Source: Bacteroidota bacterium
Lineage (GTDB): Bacteria; Bacteroidota; Bacteroidia; B-17B0; Aurantibacillaceae
NCBI GenBank assembly: GCA_947474485.1
Contig: CANJJP010000011.1
Span: 1 to 12,635 of the forward strand
Direction of reading: 5' to 3'
DNA: 12,635 nt
The notes below the pieces were generated by a model that saw only the letters and a list, made by a program, of their open reading frames with translations, made no database searches and had not been told where the DNA came from. Below, piece after piece: positions 1-6,602 of this stretch. Positions within the stretch are counted from its first letter, which is position 1. Every line of letters starts with the position of its first letter. The position numbers and the translations under genes are program-made.

Positions 1-859
1 TGTCAGAATAATAATTTTTTAGATATGAAAACTTTAAATCCGAAGTGTTATTTGAATTATATTTCCATTGATGTGGTCCTTTACCATAAAAAATAACCTG
101 ATCGGTAGCATCAAAAATACCATCGTTTTCACCAGTAACCATAATTGAATTTTCAATTAAATCATCGTACCTAGGATCACTATTTCGCTCACTCAATGCT
201 TGCCCACCATTACCATAAATTTTTATATTTCTAGGGTCCGTATTGCTTATATCAACACCCAATGAAGTTAAAAAATTCAGGTCCATTTTGTAAACACCAT
301 TTTTTGTAATTGCAATTTTATACCAATTGCCAGAGGATAAAACAGAACTAGTGGCATATGAGTTTACCGATGAAATTATTGGTAGATTATTTTTACCTGT
401 TGATTCCCAATTTACTTTGTAAGAAGTTAATTTATCGTATGAGCCAGCATTGTTTTTTCTAAATGGAATCATTTCAGCAACAAAAACTCTTTGCATACTA
501 GCAATACCAGAAATAGTTTTAAAAGCAGATTGATCTATTTGATTACTCCAATTTTCATCAATGTATTTTCGTTCCGCTTCATTCACCGTTTCAAAAGAAA
601 GCCACTGAAAATTCGCAATTAAATCGGAACTTAAACTAGAAGTTTTTGTCTCAGATATAAAAGGAACGAAATTATTATCTCTGTCAAATAAGGCTGCTGT
701 GAAATTAAAATTGGCTTTTGATTTTCCAGACAATGGATCCAAATAATACTTAGTTGGCTTCCATTCGATTTTCTTAACGGCAGATTCTTTCCTCCCCTGA
801 GCGAAAACGAGTTGTATTCCGACAAAAATCATTAAAACCGTTAAAATTGTGCAGCGCAT
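1..859 (-). CDS. porU: Type IX secretion system sortase PorU, N-terminal part (runs off the left edge)
   Basis: I read 286 codons from an ATG at 859-857 leftward to the window edge without a stop, so the gene is truncated by the window rather than broken. A Sec signal peptide is evident at residues 1-20 (hydrophobic core, then LVFA before Gln21). The N-terminal PorU signature follows: GNWYKIAITKNGVYKM (177-192), IKIYGNGGQAL (212-222), then DGIFDATDQVIFYGKG (246-261), ending in YYSD. PorU is a large (over 1000 aa) outer-membrane-associated gingipain-like C25 protease that removes the C-terminal sorting domain of T9SS cargo and attaches the cargo to the cell surface. The peptidase domain lies outside this window. 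No other in-frame ATG exists upstream before 890. The gene is divergent from the PorP/SprF gene at 1007. In Flavobacterium johnsoniae porU lies beside gldJ, and this window keeps that neighbourhood in an altered order. Confidence 0.85.
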   Translation of the reverse strand, partial: MRCTILTVLMIFVGIQLVFAQGRKESAVKKIEWKPTKYYLDPLSGKSKANFNFTAALFDRDNNFVPFISETKTSSLSSDLIANFQWLSFETVNEAERKYIDENWSNQIDQSAFKTISGIASMQRVFVAEMIPFRKNNAGSYDKLTSYKVNWESTGKNNLPIISSVNSYATSSVLSSGNWYKIAITKNGVYKMDLNFLTSLGVDISNTDPRNIKIYGNGGQALSERNSDPRYDDLIENSIMVTGENDGIFDATDQVIFYGKGPHQWKYNSNNTSDLKFSYLKNYYSD

Positions 860-908
860 ATTCTTTATTCTTAACAAATTTGCTAATTTATGTATCCTTT
901 TTAGACCA

Positions 909-939
909 TAAACGTACACTATTCTAAATTATTATAAAA
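909..939 (-). promoter_or_regulatory. Weak candidate promoter for porU
   Basis: On the minus strand TACGTTTA (916-909) matches the Bacteroidota -7 box TAnnTTTG at all but the last position. A T-run (939-936) lies 19 bases upstream as a poor -33 element. Transcription would start near 902, leaving a leader of about 40 nt. The DNA is so AT-rich that chance matches are likely. Confidence 0.2.
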
Positions 940-946
940 AAATTAA

Positions 947-977
947 TTTCTTTTTATGATATTTAATAATATATTTG
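947..977 (+). promoter_or_regulatory. Candidate Bacteroidota promoter for the PorP/SprF gene
   Basis: TATATTTG (970-977) fits the -7 consensus TAnnTTTG exactly. TTTC (947-950) lies 19 bases upstream in the -33 position. Transcription would start near 984, giving a leader of about 23 nt. Confidence 0.45.
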
Positions 978-994
978 TTGTTCCTTAAAAATTT

Positions 995-1000
995 GAGAGG
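995..1000 (+). promoter_or_regulatory. Purine-rich ribosome binding site
   Basis: GAGAGG lies 6 bases before the ATG at 1007. This is a fairly good Shine-Dalgarno-like match, which is uncommon in this window, and it supports the chosen start. Confidence 0.5.
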
Positions 1001-1006
1001 TCACGT

Positions 1007-1960
1007 ATGATTAAGAAATTACTACTCATATTGTCGGTTTTAAGCGTAGGATCTGCGGATTTACTAGCTCAAGACCCAGGATTTACGCAGTTTTATGCAA
1101 ATCCACTATACCTGAATCCTGCATTTGCGGGTACAGCAAGATGTCCTAGAATCTGTATGAACTACAGAAACGAATGGCCAGGTCTAAACAATGCATATAT
1201 AACTTATAGCGCATCTTATGACCAGCATGTAGACAACTTATCTGGAGGTATTGGTATACTTGCTACTTCTGATCGTGCAGGCGATGGAACATTAACTACA
1301 AACAGAATCAGTGGTATCTATTCGTATCAATTAAACGTTAACCGTGAATTCTCAATGAAATTCGGTTTAGAGGGCACATATCACCAAAAAAGTTTAGATT
1401 GGAGCAAACTTACTTTTGGCGATATGATTGACAGAAGAAGAGGTTTTGTTTGGAATACTAATGAAATACAAGTTAGAAACAAGGTGCAAGGTATAGATGT
1501 AAGCGCAGGCATGTTAGGATACAGCAAAAGATATTTCTTTGGTTTCGCTGCTCATCACATAAATCAGCCAGAAGAAGGATTTATACAACAAACTGGTGTT
1601 AAATTACCTATCAAATTTACAGGTCACGCAGGAGCAATGATTCCATTAGAAAAAGGTATGGAATCATATATTTCACCAAATATTTTATACCAACGCCAAC
1701 AAGATTTTCAACAGCTAAATTTAGGTTTATATTTTGTTAAAAATCAGATTGTTGGTGGTGTTTGGTACAGAAATCAAGATGCCTTCATTGTTCTAATTGG
1801 AATACAAACTAAAAACTTTAAAGTTGGCTATAGTTATGATGTTACAGTATCTAAACTTGCTAATGTTTCTGCGGGTTCTCACGAATTATCAATGCAATTA
1901 CAATTTGAATGTAGGCCAAAGAAAAGAAAGTTTAGAACGGTAAGTTGCCCTTCTTTTTAA
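1007..1960 (+). CDS. PorP/SprF family type IX secretion membrane protein
   Basis: This 317-aa protein has a signal peptide (residues 1-21, cleavage expected at LLA-QD). It then shows the hallmark start of the PorP/SprF family: DPGFTQFYANPLYLNPAFAG (22-41), followed by NYRNEWPG and SASYDQHV. The rest alternates short beta-strand-like segments, as expected of a small outer-membrane beta-barrel, and 317 aa is normal for the family. PorP is part of the Porphyromonas T9SS, and SprF in Flavobacterium is needed for surface display of the adhesin SprB; genomes usually carry many paralogues that serve particular cargo. The gene is 57 bp upstream of gldJ on the same strand and is divergent from porU, so it may be a core rather than a cargo-specific paralogue. 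The C-terminus is basic and has two cysteines (FECRPKK and VSCPSF). I cannot say whether it is the PorP or the SprF orthologue. Confidence 0.85.
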   Translation: MIKKLLLILSVLSVGSADLLAQDPGFTQFYANPLYLNPAFAGTARCPRICMNYRNEWPGLNNAYITYSASYDQHVDNLSGGIGILATSDRAGDGTLTTNRISGIYSYQLNVNREFSMKFGLEGTYHQKSLDWSKLTFGDMIDRRRGFVWNTNEIQVRNKVQGIDVSAGMLGYSKRYFFGFAAHHINQPEEGFIQQTGVKLPIKFTGHAGAMIPLEKGMESYISPNILYQRQQDFQQLNLGLYFVKNQIVGGVWYRNQDAFIVLIGIQTKNFKVGYSYDVTVSKLANVSAGSHELSMQLQFECRPKKRKFRTVSCPSF

Positions 1961-1977
1961 GATTATTTGTAACTTTG
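1945..1977 (+). promoter_or_regulatory. Candidate promoter for gldJ, partly inside the upstream gene
   Basis: TAACTTTG (1970-1977) fits the TAnnTTTG -7 consensus exactly. TTG (1945-1947) lies 22 bases upstream, still within the end of the preceding gene. The start would be near 1985, about 33 nt before the gldJ ATG. gldJ could therefore be expressed separately as well as from the upstream gene. Confidence 0.4.
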
Positions 1978-2017
1978 TGAAAGTTTTTACGTTATAACTG
2001 TACTTTAAGCAAAAGAC

Positions 2018-3619
2018 ATGATTAAATTAAATTATAAATCAGTGCTGTCGGTGGTTGCGGGCTCAATGCTAATCGCATCTTGTGGAACCGAGCGTTCACC
2101 CATAACTGGTTGGGCATACAACGACCCTCAAAACGGTGGATTTGAAAAAGTTCCTTATGAGGAGCAAGAAACTGGGCCAGGCTTAGTTTTAATCGAAGGT
2201 GGAACTTTCACTTTTGGTAGAACTGAACAAGACGTTACCTACGATTGGAATAATGTTCCTCGTCGTGTAACGGTTTCTTCGTTTTATATGGATGAAACTG
2301 AAGTAAGCAATTTCTCTTACTTAGAATATCTATATTGGACAAATCGTGTTTTCGGACCTTCATATCCTGAAGTTTATCTTAAAGCGTTACCTGACACTTT
2401 AGTATGGCGTGAGAAATTAGCATATAACGAACCTTACGTAGAATATTATTTGCGTCATCCAGCTTATAGAGATTATCCTGTAGTTGGTGTAAACTGGTTA
2501 CAAGCAAATGATTTTTGTTCTTGGAGAACTGATCGTGTTAATGAATTCATTCTAATTCGTGAAGGTTTATTAGAGCATGTTCCAACCGCTACTGAAACTG
2601 ATTACTTCAGCACTGAATCTTATTTAGCAGGTAAATGGGGTGGACAGTTAAAACAAAAATTACCTTCATTTGATGACCAAGCTCCTGAAAGAGATGTTAG
2701 AATGGAAGATGGTATATTCTTGCCTAAATATCGTTTACCAACAGAGGCTGAGTGGGAATTCGCATCTTATGGTTTAATTGGAAACACAATTGGCGAGCGT
2801 ATTACAGATAGAAGAATTTATCCTTGGAACGGACATGGTGTTCGTAATCCTGAAGAAAAGTATATTGGTCAAATTATGGCTAACTTTGTTAGAGGTAATG
2901 GTGATTATATGGGTGTTGCAGGTTGGTTAAATGATAACGCCGATGTAACAGCTCCTGTTTATTCATATTGGCCAAATGATTATGGTTTATATCACATGGC
3001 AGGTAACGTTTCTGAGTGGGTATTAGATGTTTATCGTCCTTTGACTTCTGAGGATGCTGATGAATTCCGTCCATTCCGTGGTAACGTTTTTCAAACTCAA
3101 CAACGTGATTCAACTGACGGAACAATCTTAGTTAACGATAATGTTCCTATTTATCAGAAATTTAAACATTCAGTATCTAAACCTGTAGGAACAAATGGTT
3201 CTAACGTTGGAACGGCTGAAGAGATTGTGGAAGATAGTATTTTGGTTTCAATCCCAGGAAGAGTAATGTGGAGAGATGTAAGTATTAACTATGCATCAGA
3301 TAACCTAGATGAAAGAAGAAATTATAAATCGGCTGATTATATCGGAGAAAAAGATGGAGATGTGAATTCTTCGATTTACTTCGATCAAGGTGAAGACGCT
3401 TACGATACTAAAGCAGGAAAATTAATGTATGAATACGCGAAAACATCTTTAGTAAACGATGTAGCTCATGTTTACAAAGGAGGCTCGTGGAGAGATCGTG
3501 CATATTGGTTAAATCCAGGCACAAGAAGATTTTTAGATCAACGTCAATCATTTGCGTATTTAGGTTTCCGTTGTGCAATGACCAGAGTTGGAAGCCCAGC
3601 AGGTTTAGGTGGGAAATAA
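2018..3619 (+). CDS. gldJ: Gliding motility / type IX secretion lipoprotein GldJ
   Basis: The 533-aa product begins with a lipoprotein signal peptide whose lipobox is IASC, with the lipidated Cys at 22. The GldJ-type start follows: TGWAYNDPQNGGF (30-42), then GPGLVLIEGGTFTFG (53-67), DETEVSN (92-98) and PVVGVNWLQANDFCSWRTDR (154-173). The body is a formylglycine-generating-enzyme (FGE)-like fold, with YRLPTEAEWEFA (238-249), GNVSEWVLDVY (329-339), GGSWRDRAYW (488-497) and YLGFRCAMTR (514-523). GldJ is an outer-membrane lipoprotein required for gliding and stability of the T9SS machinery in Flavobacterium. The paired catalytic cysteines of true FGE are not apparent; the FGE-like core has C167 and C519 but no obvious active-site pair, so I infer a structural role. 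GldK, the related paralogue, is less likely because the N-terminal block and the VGVNWLQA block are GldJ-like and gldL/M/N are not adjacent. A terminator follows 19 bp after the stop. Confidence 0.88.
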   Translation: MIKLNYKSVLSVVAGSMLIASCGTERSPITGWAYNDPQNGGFEKVPYEEQETGPGLVLIEGGTFTFGRTEQDVTYDWNNVPRRVTVSSFYMDETEVSNFSYLEYLYWTNRVFGPSYPEVYLKALPDTLVWREKLAYNEPYVEYYLRHPAYRDYPVVGVNWLQANDFCSWRTDRVNEFILIREGLLEHVPTATETDYFSTESYLAGKWGGQLKQKLPSFDDQAPERDVRMEDGIFLPKYRLPTEAEWEFASYGLIGNTIGERITDRRIYPWNGHGVRNPEEKYIGQIMANFVRGNGDYMGVAGWLNDNADVTAPVYSYWPNDYGLYHMAGNVSEWVLDVYRPLTSEDADEFRPFRGNVFQTQQRDSTDGTILVNDNVPIYQKFKHSVSKPVGTNGSNVGTAEEIVEDSILVSIPGRVMWRDVSINYASDNLDERRNYKSADYIGEKDGDVNSSIYFDQGEDAYDTKAGKLMYEYAKTSLVNDVAHVYKGGSWRDRAYWLNPGTRRFLDQRQSFAYLGFRCAMTRVGSPAGLGGK

Positions 3620-3637
3620 TAGAACGAATTAATAATT

Positions 3638-3670
3638 AAAACCCCGTCTTAATCAAGCACGGGGTTTTTT
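3638..3670 (+). terminator. Intrinsic terminator after gldJ
   Basis: AAAACCCCGT (3638-3647) pairs perfectly with ACGGGGTTTT (3659-3668) across an 11-nt loop, and the T-run continues to 3670. This is the clearest terminator in the window. It closes the T9SS block and lies only 11 bases before the next ATG. Confidence 0.9.
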
Positions 3671-3681
3671 ATTTCAATTAC

Positions 3682-4113
3682 ATGAAAGTAACAGTAAACG
3701 TAAGATTAGTTAATAGCGAATTTGATCATGATATCGCAATTGCCCTTTATGAAGGTGATGAAAGTGAAGAGAACATAAAATATTTATGGGAAGACGAATT
3801 TGAAGTTTTAGGTGATATTGAGTCCTTTAAAGTAAAAAACAATGCCATTTATACACTTGAAGGGATGAAAGCTGACGACATAAAGTTTTCTTTCGAAATC
3901 TGGGACATGACAATTATTGAGTGTATTGATAAAGAAGGAAAAATTAATCAATTTTCCTTTTCCAAAAAATTAGTAAAGTCGACGGAGAAATTACAAGACG
4001 AAAAAACAAAGGATATTATTTTTAATGTATTACTTACCGACAAGCTTGAGCATGTAAACCCAATGGATGGTTTATATATTTTAAAGTCAAATTTTCCAAA
4101 AGAATTATTGTAA
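3682..4113 (+). CDS. Unrecognised acidic 143-aa protein, probably cytoplasmic
   Basis: I do not recognise this family. The 143-residue protein has no signal peptide or membrane segment and is rich in Asp and Glu. The first 60 residues alternate hydrophobic and charged positions (MKVTVNVRLVNSEFDHDIAI), suggesting a beta-sandwich-like N-terminus; a Lys/Glu-rich segment lies near 95-112. No cysteine cluster or catalytic motif is visible (one Cys, near residue 81). It starts 11 bases after the gldJ terminator, so it has almost no leader of its own. It must be expressed by read-through or from a start site within or just after the hairpin. It precedes the EamA transporter gene by 37 bp. Good codon structure and a clean stop support a real gene; its function is unknown. 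Confidence 0.7.
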   Translation: MKVTVNVRLVNSEFDHDIAIALYEGDESEENIKYLWEDEFEVLGDIESFKVKNNAIYTLEGMKADDIKFSFEIWDMTIIECIDKEGKINQFSFSKKLVKSTEKLQDEKTKDIIFNVLLTDKLEHVNPMDGLYILKSNFPKELL

Positions 4114-4118
4114 TCATA

Positions 4119-4146
4119 TTTGAACAAAATTATAATCGTACTTTTG
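4119..4146 (+). promoter_or_regulatory. Candidate promoter directly before the GTG start of the transporter gene
   Basis: TACTTTTG (4139-4146) matches the TAnnTTTG -7 box exactly. TTTG (4119-4122) lies 16 bases upstream, slightly shorter than usual. The predicted start site would fall at or next to the GTG at 4151, implying a leaderless or nearly leaderless mRNA. Confidence 0.4.
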
Positions 4147-4150
4147 CCTT

Positions 4151-5056
4151 GTGTTCAAATCAATCACTAAACATCACTTACTATTACATCTTATTGTATT
4201 TATTTGGGGTTGGTCGCCAATACTTGGTAAACAAATATCATTACAAGCACTACAATTGGTATGGTATAGGATAGGAATTACAGTTATTGCAATTGCCCTT
4301 TACAATATTTACATCAAACAAAAATTTAAGCTTAGCGCAAAACAATACATTTATCTTATTCTAACTGGCGGTGTAATTGCTTTTCATTGGTTTTGCTTTT
4401 ATCATGCAATTAAAGTATCAAATGTTTCGGTAACACTTGCAGCATTTGCTACAGGAACTTTATTTACATCCATTACTGAACCTATCTTTTACAAACGTAA
4501 AGTATTATGGTACGAAATGTTATTTGGATTAATAATTATTGCAGCTATTGCAATGATATTTAAAGTAGAAACGAAATACGCTTGGGGGATTATTTTCGGA
4601 GTACTTGCAGCATTAACATCATCTCTATTTACAGTGTGGAACGGAATATTTGTTAGAGACATTGCATCACCTGTTATTAGTTTAGTTGAACTTGTTGGTG
4701 GTTTTGCCTTCTTATCTATTTACTTATTGTTTAATGGAAACTTTACTGCAGATTTTTTTGTTCTATCAACCAATGATTTGTCCTTCTTAATTCTATTTGC
4801 AGTTGTTGGCACGGCATTTCCATTTATTGCAAGTACAAACCTTTTAAAAAAATTAAGTCCGTTTACAGTTACACTCACAGTTAATTTGGAAACAGTTTAT
4901 GGAATTATAATCGCTTATATCTTATGGAAACAAAGCGAACAAATGACGATTGAGTTTTACATTGCAACAGGTATTATTTTAACGGTAATTGTATTAAATG
5001 CAGTTTTAAAAACTAAACTTCAAAAAATGTCGTTCAAGAAAAAGAAAATAGTGTAA
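4151..5056 (+). CDS. EamA/DMT-superfamily inner-membrane transporter
   Basis: The 301-aa protein has about ten hydrophobic segments arranged as two five-helix halves, the EamA (drug/metabolite transporter) architecture. Family-like landmarks are the first helix with FIWGWSPILGK (17-27), LVWYRIGI near 36-43, a first-half segment that includes FHWFCFYHAIKVSNVSVTLA, and a second half with GVLAALTSSLFTVWNG and VGTAFPFIAS. Members export amino acids, metabolites or drugs; the substrate cannot be told from sequence. The start is GTG at 4151: the frame has a stop at 4133-4135 and no ATG between, and starting further in would remove the first helix. It is followed after 10 bp by the sorting-domain gene, so the two are probably co-transcribed with rlmB. 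The C-terminus ends in a basic KLQKMSFKKKK tail, expected to be cytoplasmic. Confidence 0.85.
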   Translation: MFKSITKHHLLLHLIVFIWGWSPILGKQISLQALQLVWYRIGITVIAIALYNIYIKQKFKLSAKQYIYLILTGGVIAFHWFCFYHAIKVSNVSVTLAAFATGTLFTSITEPIFYKRKVLWYEMLFGLIIIAAIAMIFKVETKYAWGIIFGVLAALTSSLFTVWNGIFVRDIASPVISLVELVGGFAFLSIYLLFNGNFTADFFVLSTNDLSFLILFAVVGTAFPFIASTNLLKKLSPFTVTLTVNLETVYGIIIAYILWKQSEQMTIEFYIATGIILTVIVLNAVLKTKLQKMSFKKKKIV

Positions 5057-5066
5057 TTTAAATATT

Positions 5067-5345
5067 ATGAAAAAATTTATACTTTTAATTTTCTTCTCCT
5101 ATCAAATTTGTGTTGCGCAAACCTTAACAAACATCGCCTCTTTCGGACATCAAATTGAAATAAGTGGAATTAAACAAAAAAGCACTTTGCGATTATTAGA
5201 TATTAATGGCAGACAAATTTTATCTAAACAATCTACAGATGAAAATGTATCTTTGCATCTGCCAGAAGGGACTAATGAAGGATTTTATATTATTGAAATA
5301 TCGGACGGCACAAATTTGATAAACAAAAAAATTATTATACGATAA
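5067..5345 (+). CDS. Short secreted protein made of a bare type IX C-terminal sorting domain
   Basis: The 92-aa product has a signal peptide (about 1-17, ICVAQ) followed almost at once by what looks like a complete type A T9SS sorting domain (Por_Secre_tail, usually 70-80 aa at the end of large cargo). The pattern is HQIEISG (28-34), LRLLDINGRQIL (41-52), LPEG (65-68), GFYIIEISDG (72-81) and the basic end KKIIIR (87-92). No passenger domain remains between signal and tail. It starts 10 bp after the transporter gene and its TAA overlaps the rlmB ATG by one base, so it is translated within the same transcript. It could be a genuine mini-protein, a surface peptide or decoy substrate, or the remnant of a larger cargo gene that lost its middle. 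The open frame and tight spacing favour a kept gene. Confidence 0.75.
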   Translation: MKKFILLIFFSYQICVAQTLTNIASFGHQIEISGIKQKSTLRLLDINGRQILSKQSTDENVSLHLPEGTNEGFYIIEISDGTNLINKKIIIR

Positions 5346-6118
5346 TGCACTACAGTCAAGAAAGAGAGCGAGAAGACAAAGAAGAAAACTGCATTTACGG
5401 CATACGCGCTGTAATTGAAGCTATAAAAGCTGGTAAGGAAATAGATAAAATTCTTTTACAACGAGGTTTAGCAAACGACTTATTTGGTCAACTACGCAAA
5501 GAATTAGTTGGAAAAGAAATTCCATACCAATTTGTTCCTCCCGAAAAGTTGCGCAGAGTAAGTAGTGCAAATCATCAAGGCGTTATTGCCTATCTAGCGA
5601 ATGTTACTTACTATAAAACAGAAGAACTATTACAAAGTGTTTTCGAAAAAGGAAAAATTCCTTTTGTATTAATATTAGATAGAGTTACGGATGTAAGGAA
5701 CTTTGGTGCAATTGCAAGAAGTGCAGAATGTGCTGGTGTTGATTTTATAATTATACCATCACGAGGAGCAGCGCAAATTAATGCAGATGCAGTAAAAACA
5801 TCTGCAGGTGCTTTACACAGAATACCAGTTTGCAGAGAAGATAAATTAAAAGAAATCATCGAATATTTAAAATCATCTGGATTAAAAATATTTGCTTGTC
5901 ATGAGAAAACAGAACAAACGGTATACTCAGTTGATTATAGCGGACCACTTGCTGTAATAATGGGTTCAGAAGAAAATGGAATTTCTGGAGAATACTTAAA
6001 AAGAAGTGACGCTCAAATTAAAATCCCAATGGCAGGAAACATTTCTTCTTTAAATGTTTCGGTAGCCACAGGAATTGTATTATTTGAAATATTAAGAAGT
6101 CGCACCGCGACTTCTTGA
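5345..6118 (+). CDS. rlmB: 23S rRNA (guanosine-2'-O-)-methyltransferase RlmB (SpoU/TrmH family)
   Basis: This 257-aa SPOUT enzyme has the RlmB layout. An N-terminal substrate-binding domain (about 16-82: YGIRAVIEAI, then SSANHQGVIAYL) precedes the trefoil-knot catalytic domain. Motif 1 is LDRVTDVRNFGAIARSAE (111-128; Asn119 and Arg125 in the expected places), motif 2 is IMGSEENGIS (205-214), and motif 3 is IPMAGNISSLNVSVATG (227-243). The family transfers a methyl group from S-adenosylmethionine to a ribose 2'-oxygen; in E. coli RlmB modifies G2251 of 23S rRNA, near the peptidyl-transferase centre. A paralogous SpoU enzyme with another RNA target is possible but less likely given the N-terminal domain. 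The ATG at 5345 shares one base with the preceding stop. Its last 27 bases overlap the convergent gene, and the C-terminal RSRTATS is encoded by a hairpin. Confidence 0.88.
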   Translation: MHYSQEREREDKEENCIYGIRAVIEAIKAGKEIDKILLQRGLANDLFGQLRKELVGKEIPYQFVPPEKLRRVSSANHQGVIAYLANVTYYKTEELLQSVFEKGKIPFVLILDRVTDVRNFGAIARSAECAGVDFIIIPSRGAAQINADAVKTSAGALHRIPVCREDKLKEIIEYLKSSGLKIFACHEKTEQTVYSVDYSGPLAVIMGSEENGISGEYLKRSDAQIKIPMAGNISSLNVSVATGIVLFEILRSRTATS

Positions 6119-6412
6119 TGCAGCAGTTCTAACTTGAGATCGACTTCTTGTTGTAGTCATGTTCTTAGCTTGCATTTTTAATTGCTCTTTAATTTCTAAA
6201 TTTTTCTTTTTGTCGTTCCTTATCTTTAGGAACAATAATAAGCCAAAAACAAATACGGACGCTGCAATGGTAACAATGAACATTGGTCCACTATCAACAG
6301 GTTCGTTTCCACCTAAGTTAAATTTTTCTTCTTCAGCCATCAGCGATCCGCTGAATAATACTAAAACGAATAAAATTATTCTTCTTAGTATTTTTTTAAT
6401 TTCTTTGTCCAT
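6092..6412 (-). CDS. Small membrane protein with two hydrophobic segments and an Arg/Ser-rich tail
   Basis: The family is not recognised. The 106-aa product has a first hydrophobic segment at about 11-25, ending SLMAEEE, which could be a signal peptide or anchor. A short loop with LGGNEPVDSGP (33-43) follows, then a strong membrane helix at about 44-63 and a basic cytoplasmic-looking region (KIRNDKKK). Next come a helical stretch (KNLEIKEQLKMQAKNM) and a tail rich in Arg, Ser and Thr that ends RSRGATS. The tail could bind nucleic acid or ribosomes, but this is speculation. The gene is convergent with rlmB and overlaps it by 27 bp. I prefer it to the plus-strand open frame at 6159-6428 because it has a coherent signal/helix/basic-tail layout and an ATG with a free upstream region. 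Confidence 0.65.
   Translation of the reverse strand: MDKEIKKILRRIILFVLVLFSGSLMAEEEKFNLGGNEPVDSGPMFIVTIAASVFVFGLLLFLKIRNDKKKNLEIKEQLKMQAKNMTTTRSRSQVRTAASRSRGATS
6094..6116. terminator. Palindromic hairpin shared by the two convergent gene ends
   Basis: AAGAAGTCGC (6094-6103) pairs perfectly with GCGACTTCTT (6107-6116) around a 3-nt loop, ACC. It lies inside the last codons of both rlmB and the minus-strand gene. Minus-strand transcripts continue with a moderately U-rich stretch (AATATTTC); plus-strand transcripts lack a U-tract. It may stop transcription in at least the minus direction. Confidence 0.55.
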
Positions 6413-6554
6413 GATTTCTATGTATTAGAATTAATAGTTAATTTAATGAAATAATTAAATGATTCTTAGTTAAAAACATGTCTTTTATCTACAATTTAGT
6501 TAACGTTGGTTTTTTATCGACAAATAATTGCCTAAAACCATTTATCACATTTCA

Positions 6555-6585
6555 TTTTATGATTCAAGCTATATTGTTAATTTCG
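6555..6585 (+). promoter_or_regulatory. Weak candidate promoter for the S9 peptidase gene
   Basis: TAATTTCG (6578-6585) matches TAnnTTTG at all but one position. A T-run (6555-6558) stands 19 bases upstream. The predicted start near 6591 leaves a leader of about 12 nt before the ATG at 6603. Confidence 0.25.
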
Positions 6586-6602
6586 CTTTTCAATAAACTA
6601 TT

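Noticed and set aside
631..825. Minus-strand open frame of 64 codons
   Set aside because: It lies wholly inside porU in another frame; the porU frame has a signal peptide and clear family motifs.
2889..3125. Minus-strand open frame, His/Asn-rich
   Set aside because: Antisense to gldJ, with low-complexity composition typical of a reversed AT-rich gene.
2018..3619. Assignment as GldK/PorK rather than GldJ
   Set aside because: The TGWAYNDPQNGGF start and the VGVNWLQA/WRTDRVNE block fit GldJ, and no gldL, gldM or gldN follows.
5611..5859. Minus-strand open frame of 82 codons
   Set aside because: Antisense to the catalytic region of rlmB and lacks any protein-like motif.
6159..6428. Plus-strand open frame opposite the small membrane protein
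   Set aside because: Its hydrophobic look reflects the complement of the minus-strand membrane helices. The minus frame has a better start, topology and basic tail.
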